Shown: piece by piece, positions 1 to 11,055 of the stretch | How the letters are laid out: each line of letters starts with the position of its first letter | Numbering within the stretch: position 1 is the stretch's first letter | Assembly (NCBI GenBank): GCA_003439945.1 | Contig: QVRM01005948.1 | Location: 124,001-188,000 of the forward strand | Length of the DNA: 64,000 bases | Direction: 5' to 3' | From: Dermanyssus gallinae | Taxonomy: Eukaryota > Arthropoda > Arachnida > Mesostigmata > Dermanyssidae | Notes under the pieces: generated by a model | The model's input: only the letters and a program-made list of their open reading frames with translations | Database searches by the model: none | Told to the model about the DNA's origin: nothing | Translations under genes and position numbers: made by a program

Positions 1-1215
1 TTTCAATGTATTTTGTTTTCAAGCAAACTAAACGTTTAGTTGTAGTAGTAGCATTTGTTAAGTGTACGATACTTTTATATTAGCTATTGACAATAAAGCC
101 TTTTTGTACGAGTGCATTGCACATTTATGATTGGTTGCGATGTTAATATACGCCCTGCACCGAATTAAGCTGGCGATTCATCCAAGGCCCGCTCAGCTGC
201 AGTTGCCTATTTAGTATTATTAACTTCATTTTTTCCTTCTGGAGGAAGGGCCCTGCTGTATTCAAGCCGCAATAACATCAACTAAAATTGTTTCTACGAT
301 TCGTGGAGCTCGGTGACTGTGCGTTGAACTTCTGACATTTAACTGCGACGTCTCTCGCGTCTCATTAATGTAAACAAGAAACAAAGACGCCTGCGCTGTG
401 CCGGACAATTGTTATTCGAGTGCGAGAAATGCATTGCATGTTGCAGTGCTACAATGTTGTCTACAATGCTTGCAGTGGACAATATATGTGGCTTTATTGT
501 TAGACAAAATTTCAATCTAAATGCGCCGGTGAACGCATTCCTGCTGACACTTATCTGACACAATGATGCCGACGTGGCGCGACGCTCTGTGCGGTACTCT
601 TAGACAATAAACACACGAGATGTAACTGCTTCATTATTGTAAACACTCGTTTCTAACAACTGCTACTATAAACTGCACATACGGATGTGGTATAATTTTG
701 GTAGCTATACCTTCTGCACTAAGTTCAAGAGATTACTGCGTTCCATATGAAAACATTACCCTTTTTTAAACCATAAACTATAGAATTCTTTAATCTCTTT
801 CTGGACGCCAATTAATATTGTCACGGCCTGTCCAGACGGGTATTCTCTTTAGAAACTAATCCACTAGTGATGCAAAATCAACATAACGTCATAGTGGGTT
901 GCCAATTGATTACGACATTCGTGACCTTTCAACGAGTTCCTTAAGATAGCTTCGCGCTTATTTGTGCCATAGACAAACTCCAAAGTTTCCTGCAGTTGCC
1001 TGTTTAATAACACATTTTAAAATATACGATATATTCGAAAATAAGCGCGACCGCTGCTTGTGAACCATCTTCACAAGCATCTTTGGGCACACGGGGCAGA
1101 GTTTTATAATAAAACTCACGTATTTTAATCGATTTAAACCCTTTACCTACACCTAATCAGGAATGCCGGTACTCCGGTTTAATGTAATGGGCCCCTCCAC
1201 ATAATTTTTAGGCGC
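1..1215. other. Non-coding stretch, nothing recognised
   Basis: AT-rich single-copy-looking sequence. I see no credible reading frame, no RNA gene and no clear repeat. The short open frames here are typical of random sequence. Confidence 0.5.
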
Positions 1216-1665
1216 ATGTTAAAAAAGCGCGCTCCCTGGCTTGCTCGTGGTGCTAACGAAACGCATAGGGGTCTGAATACATACAATAGAAACAGCGGCG
1301 CATTTATCACTAATTGCGTTCAAACGTCTACATACATTGTACATTGTGATTCGAAAGTTCTAGATGCACAATCTGATTATACTAATGAAAAAAAAGATCA
1401 AAGCGAACTAAATATTGTACAAAAGACGAGCGATAGCGTAGAATCATACCAACTTTCTAGCTTAGAATGTTATCATTCGATCATTACAATCAATGCACAA
1501 TTTCCAGACGAAAATCAGTCCGCAATCGAAATAATCACCAAGCCACGCCGTAGTGCAGGTGCAAACTTTGTAGGTAGCACTGCGACGTGCGTCAGTGATG
1601 CTCCAAGACCCTTTTTCAAGTGGACTAATAGATCATTATATTGCATTATTGAAGCTAATGAATAA
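1216..1665 (+). other. Unassigned 149-codon open reading frame
   Basis: This frame opens with ATG (MLKKRAPW) and runs 149 codons to TAA. The predicted product has no signal peptide, membrane segment, zinc motif or domain that I recognise; it is Ser/Asn/Thr-rich with scattered Cys. It is longer than most chance frames in this AT-rich region and could be an exon or a decayed transposable-element frame, because LINE ORF1 remains begin a few hundred bases downstream on the same strand. I do not propose a function and it may well be non-coding. Confidence 0.2.
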
Positions 1666-1904
1666 GAACTAGTAAACCGCGAGTCCTCATGGTTAACGCC
1701 AGACATAACCTTCCTAGCTGACGCTCACGATAAGCTAAACGTTCTAAAGTCAAAGGGCTCTGCACTCTTTAGGCTCTTACCGACGCACGTACTGCTATTT
1801 CCACTATCACTCTAATGCAGTAGAAAACATCTGTGGGCCATCTAAGAAAGCGGCAAACAGCCCACTACAGAGTGGCAAACCGGCGAAGACGCGAACGGCA
1901 CGGG

Positions 1905-2790
1905 GATGTGCTGATGCTGATGATGACTTCATAGATGATGTGGGGCCTGGTGTAGGTGGTACCGACGCCAAGGAAGCAAAGGACTGTAGAACTATCATCT
2001 TGAAGAAGAACACAGTGGTGGTGGAGAAAGCTCCTCTCGATGACAAATCCGACGAAGACTGGAATTAAATCCGACCCAAGGGGAAAATTGTTGTAAATTC
2101 AGTTACAATACAGAAGAACATCCCACCTGTTAGCGCGAAGGAGGGAGCCGAGACGACCATTTTCTCCGCTGTAGATAACTTGTTGTAGTAAAACTTTATT
2201 GCTGCATGTGCCAATATCGTAAAGCATATTAAGGGCAAGGTAGAAGAAACGCACTTTTCTCGAACTCATTATTTTTGCGGAAGACATTGAGGACCGGGCC
2301 ACTTTGCTTAGCTTGCAGACACCAGGCGGGGTGCCCGTAAACGCCAGGGATAGTGGCTCAAGATCGACTGTTAAAGGAAAAATGTACGGAGTATATCCCA
2401 CGCTAACTGAGACAACAATTGTGAATGCTTTGAGGTTGCTCAGCGTTACCGATGCTATTCGTGTCCGGTTCAAGAACATCAGACCCGGATTCGTCATGGG
2501 GACGGACAGTGTCATCCTTACATTCTCGGGCAACAATATTTCGACGGAAGTTCGCTTGGGCCTTAAAACCCCTAGCGTTACTCTGTATCGGGAACCTTTC
2601 CAGTGCTATTGATGCTATAGTTTAGATCATATAAAGCCTGATTGTCCTTTGAAGGCGCCTCGCTGTAGACGGGGCGGATCTACTAACCACTTACGAAAGA
2701 TTGCAAAGACGCAGCGCGGTGCTGCCTATGTAAAGGCGGCCATGAGGCGACCTGGGGATCGTGTCCCCATCGCTTAGATCGCATGGAGCT
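1905..2790 (+). pseudogene. Decayed LINE ORF1 (gag-like, zinc knuckles)
   Basis: This is the remains of the nucleic-acid-binding ORF1 protein of a non-LTR retrotransposon. An acidic stretch (about 1910-2065) precedes a better preserved frame at 2304-2612 containing GVPVNARDSGSRSTVKG and VILTFSGNNISTEVRLGL, the layout seen upstream of zinc knuckles in arthropod LINE gag proteins. Past the frame end the knuckle series can still be read in shifted frames: HIKPDCPLKAPRC (about 2625-2675), then CCLCKGGHEATWGSCPHR at 2720-2773, a C-x2-C-x3-H-x6-C knuckle typical of the last one in such gags. Several frameshifts and stops separate the pieces. It lies just upstream of RT remains on the same strand, so both may come from one element that lost its endonuclease, or from two insertions. 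Confidence 0.7.
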
Positions 2791-3424
2791 CTTTAAAAAA
2801 TCTGCTAGTCGCGTGATTTAGCAAAACCCGGATACCGCGCCAATTAAATTCTGTGCTCCAATTGCAGAGATTCAATCGTCGAAGTCATATATATAGTTAG
2901 TCGTTGACTAAATCTTCGGCGTCTCCTGCGAAGCCGGTAGGCCCCAATCTATGTCAACATTTGGAGTAAGCCACTAACGCTGTACTTAACCCGAGTCTGT
3001 CAGCGCCGCTGCTTCCGGCAGATTCCAGCTCGACTGGAGAGCCTGAGGGGACAAGGAGAACAAACTCGCAACCACCGTCATGTTAAATGGTCAATCGGAT
3101 ATAAGGCACTGGCTTACTTCCTCCGCTCAGCCACAAGCAACAGCTCACGCAGACGACACAATTATTCAAATCGCTCTTTCACCACCTGCGCACACTCTCA
3201 AACAAACCCGCCAGAAAGTAACTTCCCAATACACGTATCGAAGGCTACCGTCGTCAAGTCTAAGGTAAATATTATATCGTGCATTCTTCGAAGTTTAAAA
3301 AAAGAGAACACACTTACTTTAATTCTACGAGAAAATTTGCTTAGATTTCGTAGAGGCAAACGCCTGAAAGAAAGTCATCACGTTATTAATGTGCGACCTT
3401 TGTGAGCTACAAGTGCTGACGGCG
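2791..3424 (+). other. Linker between gag and RT remains
   Basis: No recognisable domain. A Pro/Ser/Thr/Gln-rich frame at 3080-3268 would fit a gag tail, but an intact LINE would carry an apurinic-type endonuclease of about 700 bp between gag and RT. I find no endonuclease motif here. Confidence 0.35.
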
Positions 3425-5385
3425 CCAGTTGCAGAGCAGACTTCGTGCAGTCAAAGGTGTCCCAAGGGGACGTCTCTTTCGCTGCTCGGACCCTGTTTTC
3501 CACAAATCAGATCGCCTCAATCGACGCAAATGTAAAAGCAAGTGTATTGAAAAAGTACTCCGAACACCCCACAGCGTACCCTGAGGCGTCGACGCCGGCA
3601 CCTTCAGAGCCTGAAATTGATGTCACGACTGAGGAGATTCGAAGCGCCATTAGAGATTTTCCAAGCAGTTCTAGTGGCGGTCCGGATGGTCTTCGCCCTC
3701 GGCATCTAAAAGATCTCATAGGCTGCTGCCAGGATGATAGCAACCCTTTGTTGCAAGCGTTACGTATTTTACTCAATGCTGTGAGAAGATCGATACCCGC
3801 TCTTTACTCTGCTATACACCAGATTTATAAACTACCCGCTAATCTTCTGTGGCAAGGGGGGCTCAAGTCAATGTGTGAGGTACGACAAAGCGACCAGTGT
3901 GGACTAGCTCTCTTCTGTATCGCTTTCGCTGAACTACAGGCGCAGCTTTGATGGAGTTTCGACCGTGATATCTTGATGACGCAACGTTGGCACGAGACCT
4001 GGCAACGATCCAAGCAGACACCAAGACCGTACAGGATTTTCACGCATGCTCCGGCCTAACACTCAACGCAAACAAATACGAGCTCTTTATACTGTCGAAG
4101 GAGCACCGCGATGAATCTATTTCGAGTTTGCAGGCAATACTGCCTGACATTCGATTAGCAGCCGAGGACAACATCAAGATTCTGGGAGCTCACCTTACCG
4201 GCGATAGATGGTGTTCTGCGCAAAAGTTTGTTGAAGTCAGCCCATGATGCAGCAGACTTTAAACTCTACATGCCCACCCGGCGTTATACCTTTTGCGACA
4301 AAGCCTCTCCACTTCTTGTCTGACGTACCTTTTGCGTTGTTGAGCTTCTTTTAAAATGATTGACCTTCTTGACAATTTCGACGGCATTCTGCGTACGAGA
4401 CTACAACGGCTATTCAACGTTTTTCTGAGATCTGCATCTTGGGCCCAGGCATCACTTCCTGTGAGCGCGGGAAATTTAGGAATTCGCCGTGCTAGAGATT
4501 TGTCATTATTGTGTTACTTGGGATCTTTGACAACATTGAAGGATTTATTAATTCCGATTAGAGTTGAAGACACCCCCGTTTAGCTGGCCAGCGCCTCATC
4601 GGAGGCCCTGGAGGAATTTTGAGTTTGCTGGAGAGAGCCCCACGAGCAAAGTACTCAGGGAGCGCTGGACAATTGGTGGTAAAAAAGAGGCAGGGTGCGT
4701 TTCTAACACACACCCTAGACTTAAAAGGAACAGCTCATCAAACGGCTTGTTTTGATCCAATTAGCGGTAAGTGGCTACAAGCCCTCCCTTTGTCGCAACT
4801 ATGGACGATGCTGGACAATAACACACCCCGCATCGTCTCGGGTTCGCGGCTTGGGGAGGCTGTTTGCGCAAAGCATATCCGTAACATATGCCGTTTCAAA
4901 GTTACCGCTACAGCGGAACACGCGCTGTCCTGCCGGTTCAGTGCCGGTCGTCAGCCAAGACAGTTCGCCATCAACGATGTCGCACATCGTGCTCTGCAGA
5001 GCGCCCAGATTCCTTCACTGAAAGAGCCCCTCGGCATGTGCACCAACAGCTTCCTACGCCCAGATGGAAAAACCCTAACACCATGGGAACGGAGCCGTGC
5101 GCTAGTATGGGACGTGACGGTGTCATGTACACTTGCCAGCAGTTACATTGCGCGCTTAGGTCGGGAAGCTGGCGCGAGCGAGCACACGTCCTGTTAAAAG
5201 TCGCAAATTGTCAAAATACAGGGAGCTGTCTCCGTAATACGTAACTCAGCCGATCGCCATTAAAACGTTATGGCCAATGGGTGAGACGACCGTCAAGTTT
5301 CTCAAGGAGCTCGGAAAGAGGGTAACTGCTGGGACGAAGGATGAGCGAGCCGGGAGTACCTTTTTGCGTTTGGGGAAATCAGTCT
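3425..5385 (+). pseudogene. Decayed LINE ORF2 reverse transcriptase with internal deletion
   Basis: The plus strand encodes pieces of a non-LTR reverse transcriptase in changing frames. In order: the N-terminal RT segment (EEIRSAIRDF...GGPDGLRPRHLKDL, about 3625-3720); IPALYSAIHQIY and a changed motif B (VRQSDQCGLALFCIAFAEL, about 3875-3945); the catalytic YLDD at 3969-3980; a thumb segment (KYELFILSKEHRD ... IKILGAHL, about 4070-4200); LRTRLQRLFNVFL and LGIRRARDLSLL (about 4390-4510); and a C-terminal module with LSCRFSAGRQPRQFAINDV, KEPLGM and RALVWDVTVS (about 4925-5130). The frame continues past a TAA stop near 5211 to GETTVKFLKELGKRV (about 5280-5322). The segment carrying motif A appears deleted between LLNAV and RRSIPALYS (about 3775-3795). 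This C-terminal module belongs to a LINE family found in many invertebrates; the clade is not assigned. Confidence 0.8.
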
Positions 5386-5725
5386 GCTTTACACATAAAT
5401 GTGCTAGACATGGCACACCGGTGTTGCTCACGGACGAGCATGTTTTTGCTTGCAAGAAGAGTGCCGGCAGGTTCTCAAGGCATTTGGCTCTGAGCGATGT
5501 AATATACAAAGCAATGCAGTGAGCCAACAGACCTGTAGTTAAGGAACCGCTCGAGCCATTACTATGCAGACAACTGCAACCGAATGGCCTGACTCTAGGA
5601 CTCTCTCGTGTCTCTCGTGCTTCGTGTGGCTCCTCATACCAGGTCCAATCAGCCGCCCGCCTTGCAGAAGACCGCAAGCTGACCAAATATCGCACACTGG
5701 AAGAAAACTTCTTCGTTTAACCGGG
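5370..5725 (+). pseudogene. Second, tandem copy of the LINE C-terminal module
   Basis: After the first C-terminal module ends at FLRLG, the same module starts again without a gap: RLGKSVCFTHKCARHGT, then VFACKKSAGRFSRHLALSDV aligns with LSCRFSAGRQPRQFAINDV of the first copy. Next come ANRPVVKEPLEP, matching the KEPLG of the first copy, and QVQSAARLAEDRKLTKY. It ends near 5720. Similarity between the two modules is clear at protein level but not identity, so these may be tails of two related elements recombined at the RLG site rather than a fresh duplication. Confidence 0.65.
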
Positions 5726-6446
5726 CACCTTTGAAAGATTGTGCCCAATGAGAAAAATCTCAATGGGAATCAGTCCGGCTGATTGACTTTGTTTAACGTA
5801 GACACAGAATTTTCATGCCACCCTTTGTTTTTAATAAAAATAGACGGCATCAAGACTGTTGCCCAACATTCGCAGAGCAAGTAAGAATCTAAATTCTTGT
5901 ACAGGAATAAAAATTATGAGGCAATGCTAATAATGCCTCTGTTTTTAAAAACTTCTTTTAAAAGGTACGCATACAATGAATTAATTAATCAGTCTCCACA
6001 CAACTATCTGGGCTTGCTCCTAGCTGGGCTTTCGTTTGAAAAGACGAGATCGCACTTCACAACACGTACCCCGCACATCTCTTGCCCGTGTGATTGGTTG
6101 GAGTGCAAACCAATATTGCTATTTCTACTACTACTAAAAATCTATATACCCTCGAGCAATGAACTTGAGGTTTAGACACAATCTCTGTCAAGTCTCAAAC
6201 TTGCACGTCTAGCATCTCAAAAACATATGTATTGCCACCACAATACTTTGCATGCAATACAGAATTATCCTAGCAAAAAACAAATCTCTACTTGACTGAC
6301 AGCATGGCTCAAAAATGTTTCATAGCTTTCGCATACTTAGAAGAATAAGAAGATTAGTTCGTTCGGCCCATAAAAAATAAGATTAGTTCGTTAAGTAATG
6401 CAAATAGACAGCCCATGGGTGTAATTTGAACCTCGCAGTCAAAAAT
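5726..6446. other. Non-coding stretch, nothing recognised
   Basis: AT-rich sequence between the LINE remains and a long (TA)n array. The 92-codon open frame at 5897-6175 shows no recognisable domain. Confidence 0.4.
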
Positions 6447-6447
6447 G

Positions 6448-6600
<153 letters not shown>

Positions 6601-6825
6601 CTGAAGTAATATATAACAAACCCTCCAGTGAAGCCAGGTAAAATATAAGTGCGTATTTCACTCTATGCTCTCTTATGCACATGCAAGTTTACCTTACATC
6701 TAACAGTGGATTTAAATAATATAGGCTTTAATATGAATATTATAGACTTTAGTAGAATTACAGCAGACATCAGCGGACATCAGGACAACAGGACATCAAC
6801 GCGTATCTACAGTCGAAGACGGTGT

Positions 6826-7200
6826 ATTCACCAAGTGCAGCGGACCGGACCCGGTGTAGGAGTGGTCTCTATGACCAGTGTGAAGTCTGTGTAGCAGTGG
6901 TCGCTCATGATCTCTTCGCCGGGCTGGACCGTCCAACTCTGTATATTGGCAAGTGCGCGCTTATCAGCTAGAGTGAGGTCCAGAAACGGTTGCTGACCTG
7001 CTGCGGACAAAGACAAGCTTGTCATCCCAGATCACCAAGAATAAGCCTAGCGCGGCCATTAAGTCTAGTAGCATATGGCTTCGGTCTGCTGCATGATGGC
7101 CCGTCGAGTGAGAACTTCGCTCTGCAGATATCGATAAAAGGTGCGAGAACTTAAGGTCCCAAGCAGGTCGAGCAATCGCACTTGTTAACCGCATCTACTG
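6826..7200 (-). pseudogene. LINE endonuclease fragment (EEP fold)
   Basis: Two overlapping minus-strand frames together read as the C-terminal half of an exonuclease-endonuclease-phosphatase domain of the kind found in LINE ORF2. HSTGHHAADRSHMLLDLMAALGLFLV corresponds to the segment after the catalytic DFNAH region. After a frameshift near 7020 come PFLDLTLADKRALANIQSW and MSDHCYTDFTL, where SDH (about 6900-6910) is the conserved terminal catalytic motif. Upstream and downstream ORF2 parts are missing, so this is an isolated scrap, probably of an R1- or Jockey-like element. Confidence 0.6.
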
Positions 7201-7274
7201 AGCAATCAAGCATGCACTGTAAACACCTCATAAATAATGTGCAATATATAACGGCGTTTCAACTTGGGCGAGAA

Positions 7275-7630
7275 AAGAAAATGATAGATAAAGAAAATCA
7301 AAGAGCTAGAGAAGAATGAAGCGGTTACGCAAGAACACCTTGGTGGCAGTGAGCAACTTACAGAAGAGCTTCAACGAAAGAAAGACGAAACCAAAATAGG
7401 TAAAGAACAGCAACCGACAGACAAGCGGGATAGGGAAACACGAACTAAAGACAGGACACAACTGGAGTCGTCGTCGGAACCCGACACTAAAAAGCTATTT
7501 AGAGCTTCCTGAAAGTTGCCAGGCAGCTTAAAAACGGAGGGAAACCACCCTGTCTACGAGGTGGACATTAAGGCGGCCATAACAAAGCTTTAACTTAGGG
7601 CTCTGCCACTGCAGTCCAACGTCGAAAACA
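7275..7630 (+). other. K/E/Q-rich frame, possible gag or coiled-coil remnant
   Basis: From about 7287 one plus-strand frame stays open for about 70 codons and reads as strongly charged, coiled-coil-like sequence (KELEKNEAVTQEHLGG, TEELQRKKDETKIGKEQQ, DKRDRETRTKDRTQ), then a stop, then VYEVDIKAAITKL. There is no ATG in a suitable place. The composition is unlike the surrounding DNA and suggests a decayed coding segment of unknown origin, either an ORF1 N-terminus or a host exon. Confidence 0.25.
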
Positions 7631-8248
7631 AGCTAGTGACCCGAACCGACACCCGGAGATGCTTGCAAAAATGTTATTACGAAGTAACTGCGATACAAGA
7701 CAACCAACATAAATATATTAAGAAATGGCAAAGAAAAAACAGTCCAGATAGATACATCAATAGGTAAAATTTGGCTCCTATAAATACACATTCACGCATT
7801 AAAAAGTGGTCGTCAATAATATTTGAGCTCACAAGTTGTGATCGTACACGTATGTCATTATTTTTAAATAAGAGGCTGACAGTGATCTAGGGATAATAGC
7901 ATTCGGCTCGGTACCACATTTTCTACAAATTCTTCTCAGTAGTCTTTTTTCTGAACAACATCAATCATGCCACACAATAGACACACACACTAGTGATTTG
8001 ATCTTCGTTCTGTTGTTATTGCAATGACTATCACGGCCATCGTTAGCATCATTATCGTCGCCGTTACGATAATTATGAGAATAAATTATTGGCAGATGCG
8101 AAACCTGATTGCATATGCCCTTGGACGCCCTCTAACGTTCCAATTCGCTCGTGCCGTCTACCCTGACAGAACCTGTCGGGTATGCAGCGTTTACAGCCTA
8201 GAGCCTCTCTACGGCTCTATAGGTTCATTAATTTTTGCCCAGGCTAAT

Positions 8249-8251
<3 letters not shown>
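7631..8251. other. Non-coding stretch, nothing recognised
   Basis: No credible coding frame or repeat. The open frame at 8024-8251 begins with Ile/Val-rich, low-complexity sequence and is not convincing. Confidence 0.4.
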
Positions 8252-8298
<47 letters not shown>

Positions 8299-8299
8299 T

Positions 8300-8353
<54 letters not shown>
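8252..8353. repeat. (TA)n microsatellite, about 100 bp
   Basis: TA dinucleotide run with small interruptions near 8293 and 8311. Confidence 0.95.
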
Positions 8354-8355
<2 letters not shown>

Positions 8356-8939
8356 GTGTTATTCATTAACTATGAACATACTTTACATACTTTATTAAAC
8401 GTTCTAATTAGTAAGTAGTACATGTGCTCCCAGAAAGATTCAAAGCAAGTCTAGGGAATTATAGAGCTCGGTTAAATAATCATTTTTTTCAATGGAACAT
8501 GGTATATGAGAAGTCTTGATTAGAAATAAGAATTATTTTACTAAAATTGCCCAACATAGGAGTACAACATGTGCAATTGCAAGACAACCATTCCTCTTAC
8601 ACAAAAACCTAACACATCGTCGTGTTCGTGAAAAAATTGCTTTTTCTGTAGAGAAAAACTGCTTCTTGTGAAGACCATATAACGCCGGCCATGGTCATTT
8701 AGAAGAGCACTCTAACAAAATTATAACTCTACAACCACTCACACTGCTAACACATTCAAGCAAATACGCATTTTATGCCGATCACTTTGATTTCAAATCT
8801 ATTGCAAGCCGTGACTGCGGAGTAATGAACGCTCTTCGGCGAGTATGCCAAGATTGAGTGCATGCATAAATTACCTATTCAAATAAATCAGTCTTCATAG
8901 CTCTAAAGGAACACACCACTGTTTCTTATTTTACTGCAG
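8354..8939. other. Non-coding stretch, nothing recognised
   Basis: AT-rich sequence without a recognisable feature. Confidence 0.4.
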
Positions 8940-9420
8940 CTACCCGAAGGTACCTCCGTGAATCACTCTAGGCATTTGGTAGCGTCTGCAGAGATTTCGA
9001 TGCACGTCTTGAAATATGCTAGGCATTTCTCGAACGACCTTATCGGAGAAGGTAATCTTGGCGACTAGCTCTTCACGGGACTCGATCGGGGTCTCGTAGA
9101 TGAGAGCCTTTTGGAGCTCCACAAAAAAAAACACCGAAACTTCTTAAATCAGGAGATCGCGATAGCCAAGCAATCGGCCCGCCTCGGCCGATCCCGATTC
9201 TTGATGATCTCATTGAGGTGATCGCGCACAGCAGGGGTGGAGTGCGGTGGCGCTCCGTCGCGCTGGAACCACATCTTCCAGCGAATACCTCTGGAACGCC
9301 CTCCAACAGTCCTGGTAATGCTTCACTCAGGAATGTATGGTAGCTTTGGACACGTTTGCTAGCTCTGTTTACATTCATTATGTTCGGTAATACAGTTATA
9401 TACTCAACATGTTGCAATGT
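8940..9420 (-). pseudogene. IS630/Tc1-like transposase fragment, copy 1
   Basis: This is the C-terminal half of a DDE transposase of the IS630-Tc1-mariner superfamily, broken by frameshifts. In minus-strand order: RVQSYHTFLSEALPGLLEGVPEV (about 9300-9365); WFQRDGAPPH (about 9233-9275, second catalytic Asp region); IGRGGPIAWLSRSPDL (about 9140-9190); ALIYETPIESREELVAKITF (about 9050-9110); and VHRNLCRRYQMPRVIHGGTFG at the end. The usual Asp of the SPDL-x3-DFF motif reads as Gly here (FGVFF). The N-terminal DNA-binding part is absent. Two more copies of the same family occur in the window (10005-10285 and 32100-32400). Confidence 0.75.
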
Positions 9421-10004
9421 TTAAGAACTTTCTGCAGTAGATTAACACCAGAGACCAAACTGAACGACCACATATCGTAGATTTGGCAATATTATCAATT
9501 TATACAGTTTAATATAGGCATCAGATTTCGACATAGTAGCACTTCTCATAGAAAAACAAAAATAACAGAAGTCGACCTTACAACATGAGTAATGCGCTAA
9601 CGAAGTTTAATCAATTGAATACCGGGGCGTGACAGCGGAACGCCGGAAAGCTTCTGGCATCTCAAACTTATCTAGAGCTCGTTCATACACAGCATAGCAA
9701 GAGGGCCAACCAGAGTGTTGAGAGCTGTTTAAGCAAAGCAGGCGGAAGACCGTCTGGTGCCGCTCGATGCTTTACGTGACAGGGTGCGTTGCCTCGACGA
9801 TGCGGAATAGAGAAAGCTAATAGGGGAGCTCTTCTTCGTAGCAGTTGTTGGTATTGTCACTGATGTGGTGAGTGCTTTTGCAAAATGAGTGACCATCTAT
9901 CACTGCGAATATATGCGAGAAAATAATGTAGCTTAGAAATATCGAAAATACGATAGGTGCTCCCTAGCGCTGCTGCGTAATTCTCTTCATCTCATCGCAT
10001 TCCA
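9421..10004. other. Non-coding stretch, nothing recognised
   Basis: The sequence separates two oppositely oriented transposase remnants. No coding frame or terminal repeat is apparent. Confidence 0.4.
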
Positions 10005-10285
10005 CCTTTGCGGTACGCGGTTACCTCGACGTGACATTCGAGAATGGGTGTAGAGGCCAATGTCGCTTGGCCACCGCTATTGCCTGATTTAATAAATCCC
10101 CTTTTTTGTTGTGGTCGCCTAAGGGCTCTCGTCTACGAGACTCCTATCTAGGCCCGCAAAAAGTCGCCAAGATCACCTCTGCTTCTGAGGCCGTTTGAGC
10201 ACTGTCGGGCATACTCCAAGACATCCAACGAAATCTCTGCAAACGCTACCGAATCTGCCAAATACTTTGCAGCGACACCATGAAG
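10005..10285 (+). pseudogene. IS630/Tc1-like transposase fragment, copy 2
   Basis: The plus strand carries the same C-terminal segment as copy 1 in opposite orientation. FAVRGYLDVTFEN (10008-10046) is followed by AWPPLLPDL (about 10075-10100), GRLRALVYETPI (10111-10158), VAKITSASEAV and, after an in-frame TGA, LSGILQDIQRNLCKRYRICQ (about 10203-10262). This aligns with PSIFQDVHRNLCRRYQMPR of copy 1. Only about 90 codons remain. The third catalytic Asp is not preserved. Confidence 0.7.
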
Positions 10286-10939
10286 CAGTTACTGTGAGAT
10301 AATAATTAGTTGTGCCAGACAATTGTAGCTCCATCAGTATTCTTAATAAATTGAACGTTAATCGTTATAAAAAATTAGTTGTGTGTGCTTTTAGAGCTTT
10401 GACGAGCGATTTATCTGATAGACTAGATCGTTCATGCAAGCACTTAACCTTAGCATGTCTTCTGAAAAACCGCAATTACTTCGCAACCACGGATCGGCTC
10501 GCCATAGGTTAAGTACTAAGATTATCGTTATTTACGCAATGGTTATGCTTTTGAGGTATTAAACGTGCAAGTTATTAAGATACATTCCGTTTTTGCGAAT
10601 CATCTTGTAAGAGACCATGTCGCATCTTCTAGCCAGCGTTGTACTCTGTTTAGAAGCAGCAGAATTTGCTCGCGGACAACGCTCCGGCCGGATAGTGCCC
10701 GGTATACGGGCGATATCATGTGTCTGAGGAATTACTAAGAGAGTGGGGTACCCGTTTTCGTGAAGGCTAGAAGTGCCTGAGTCACGATCGAACTCATGGA
10801 CAGCGTGAACGACCTGGTGGGAAGTAAGCGGCATGTTACTACGTGAATGTTGACAGTAATGATGGGAGATAGAGAGCGACCTGCGTCATTGGTCCACCAG
10901 AAACATTTCAGATGATTAGAATTCGAACTACGAACTGAA
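10286..10939. other. Unassigned stretch
   Basis: Minus-strand open frames at 10559-10834 and 10735-10968 show no domain I recognise. The stretch ends where a SINE-like fragment begins. Confidence 0.3.
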
Positions 10940-11055
10940 AGCCACAGTGGAGAACTGGCTCTTGTCACAGCCGCTGAAATTCTGCGAACAGGGAATTCCT
11001 GGCTCGTGAAACAGTGTGCTATAGTTGTGCTCAGGCCTTTGACGATTGTGTGTGA
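10940..11055 (+). repeat. SINE-like family A, 5' fragment
   Basis: The segment GGAGAACTGGCTCTTGTCAC ... AACAGGG ... ATAGTTGTGCTCAGGC is clearly homologous to 37382-37475, the head of a longer repeat with a polymerase III B-box. Only the head is present; homology stops after CTCAGGC. Confidence 0.65.
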
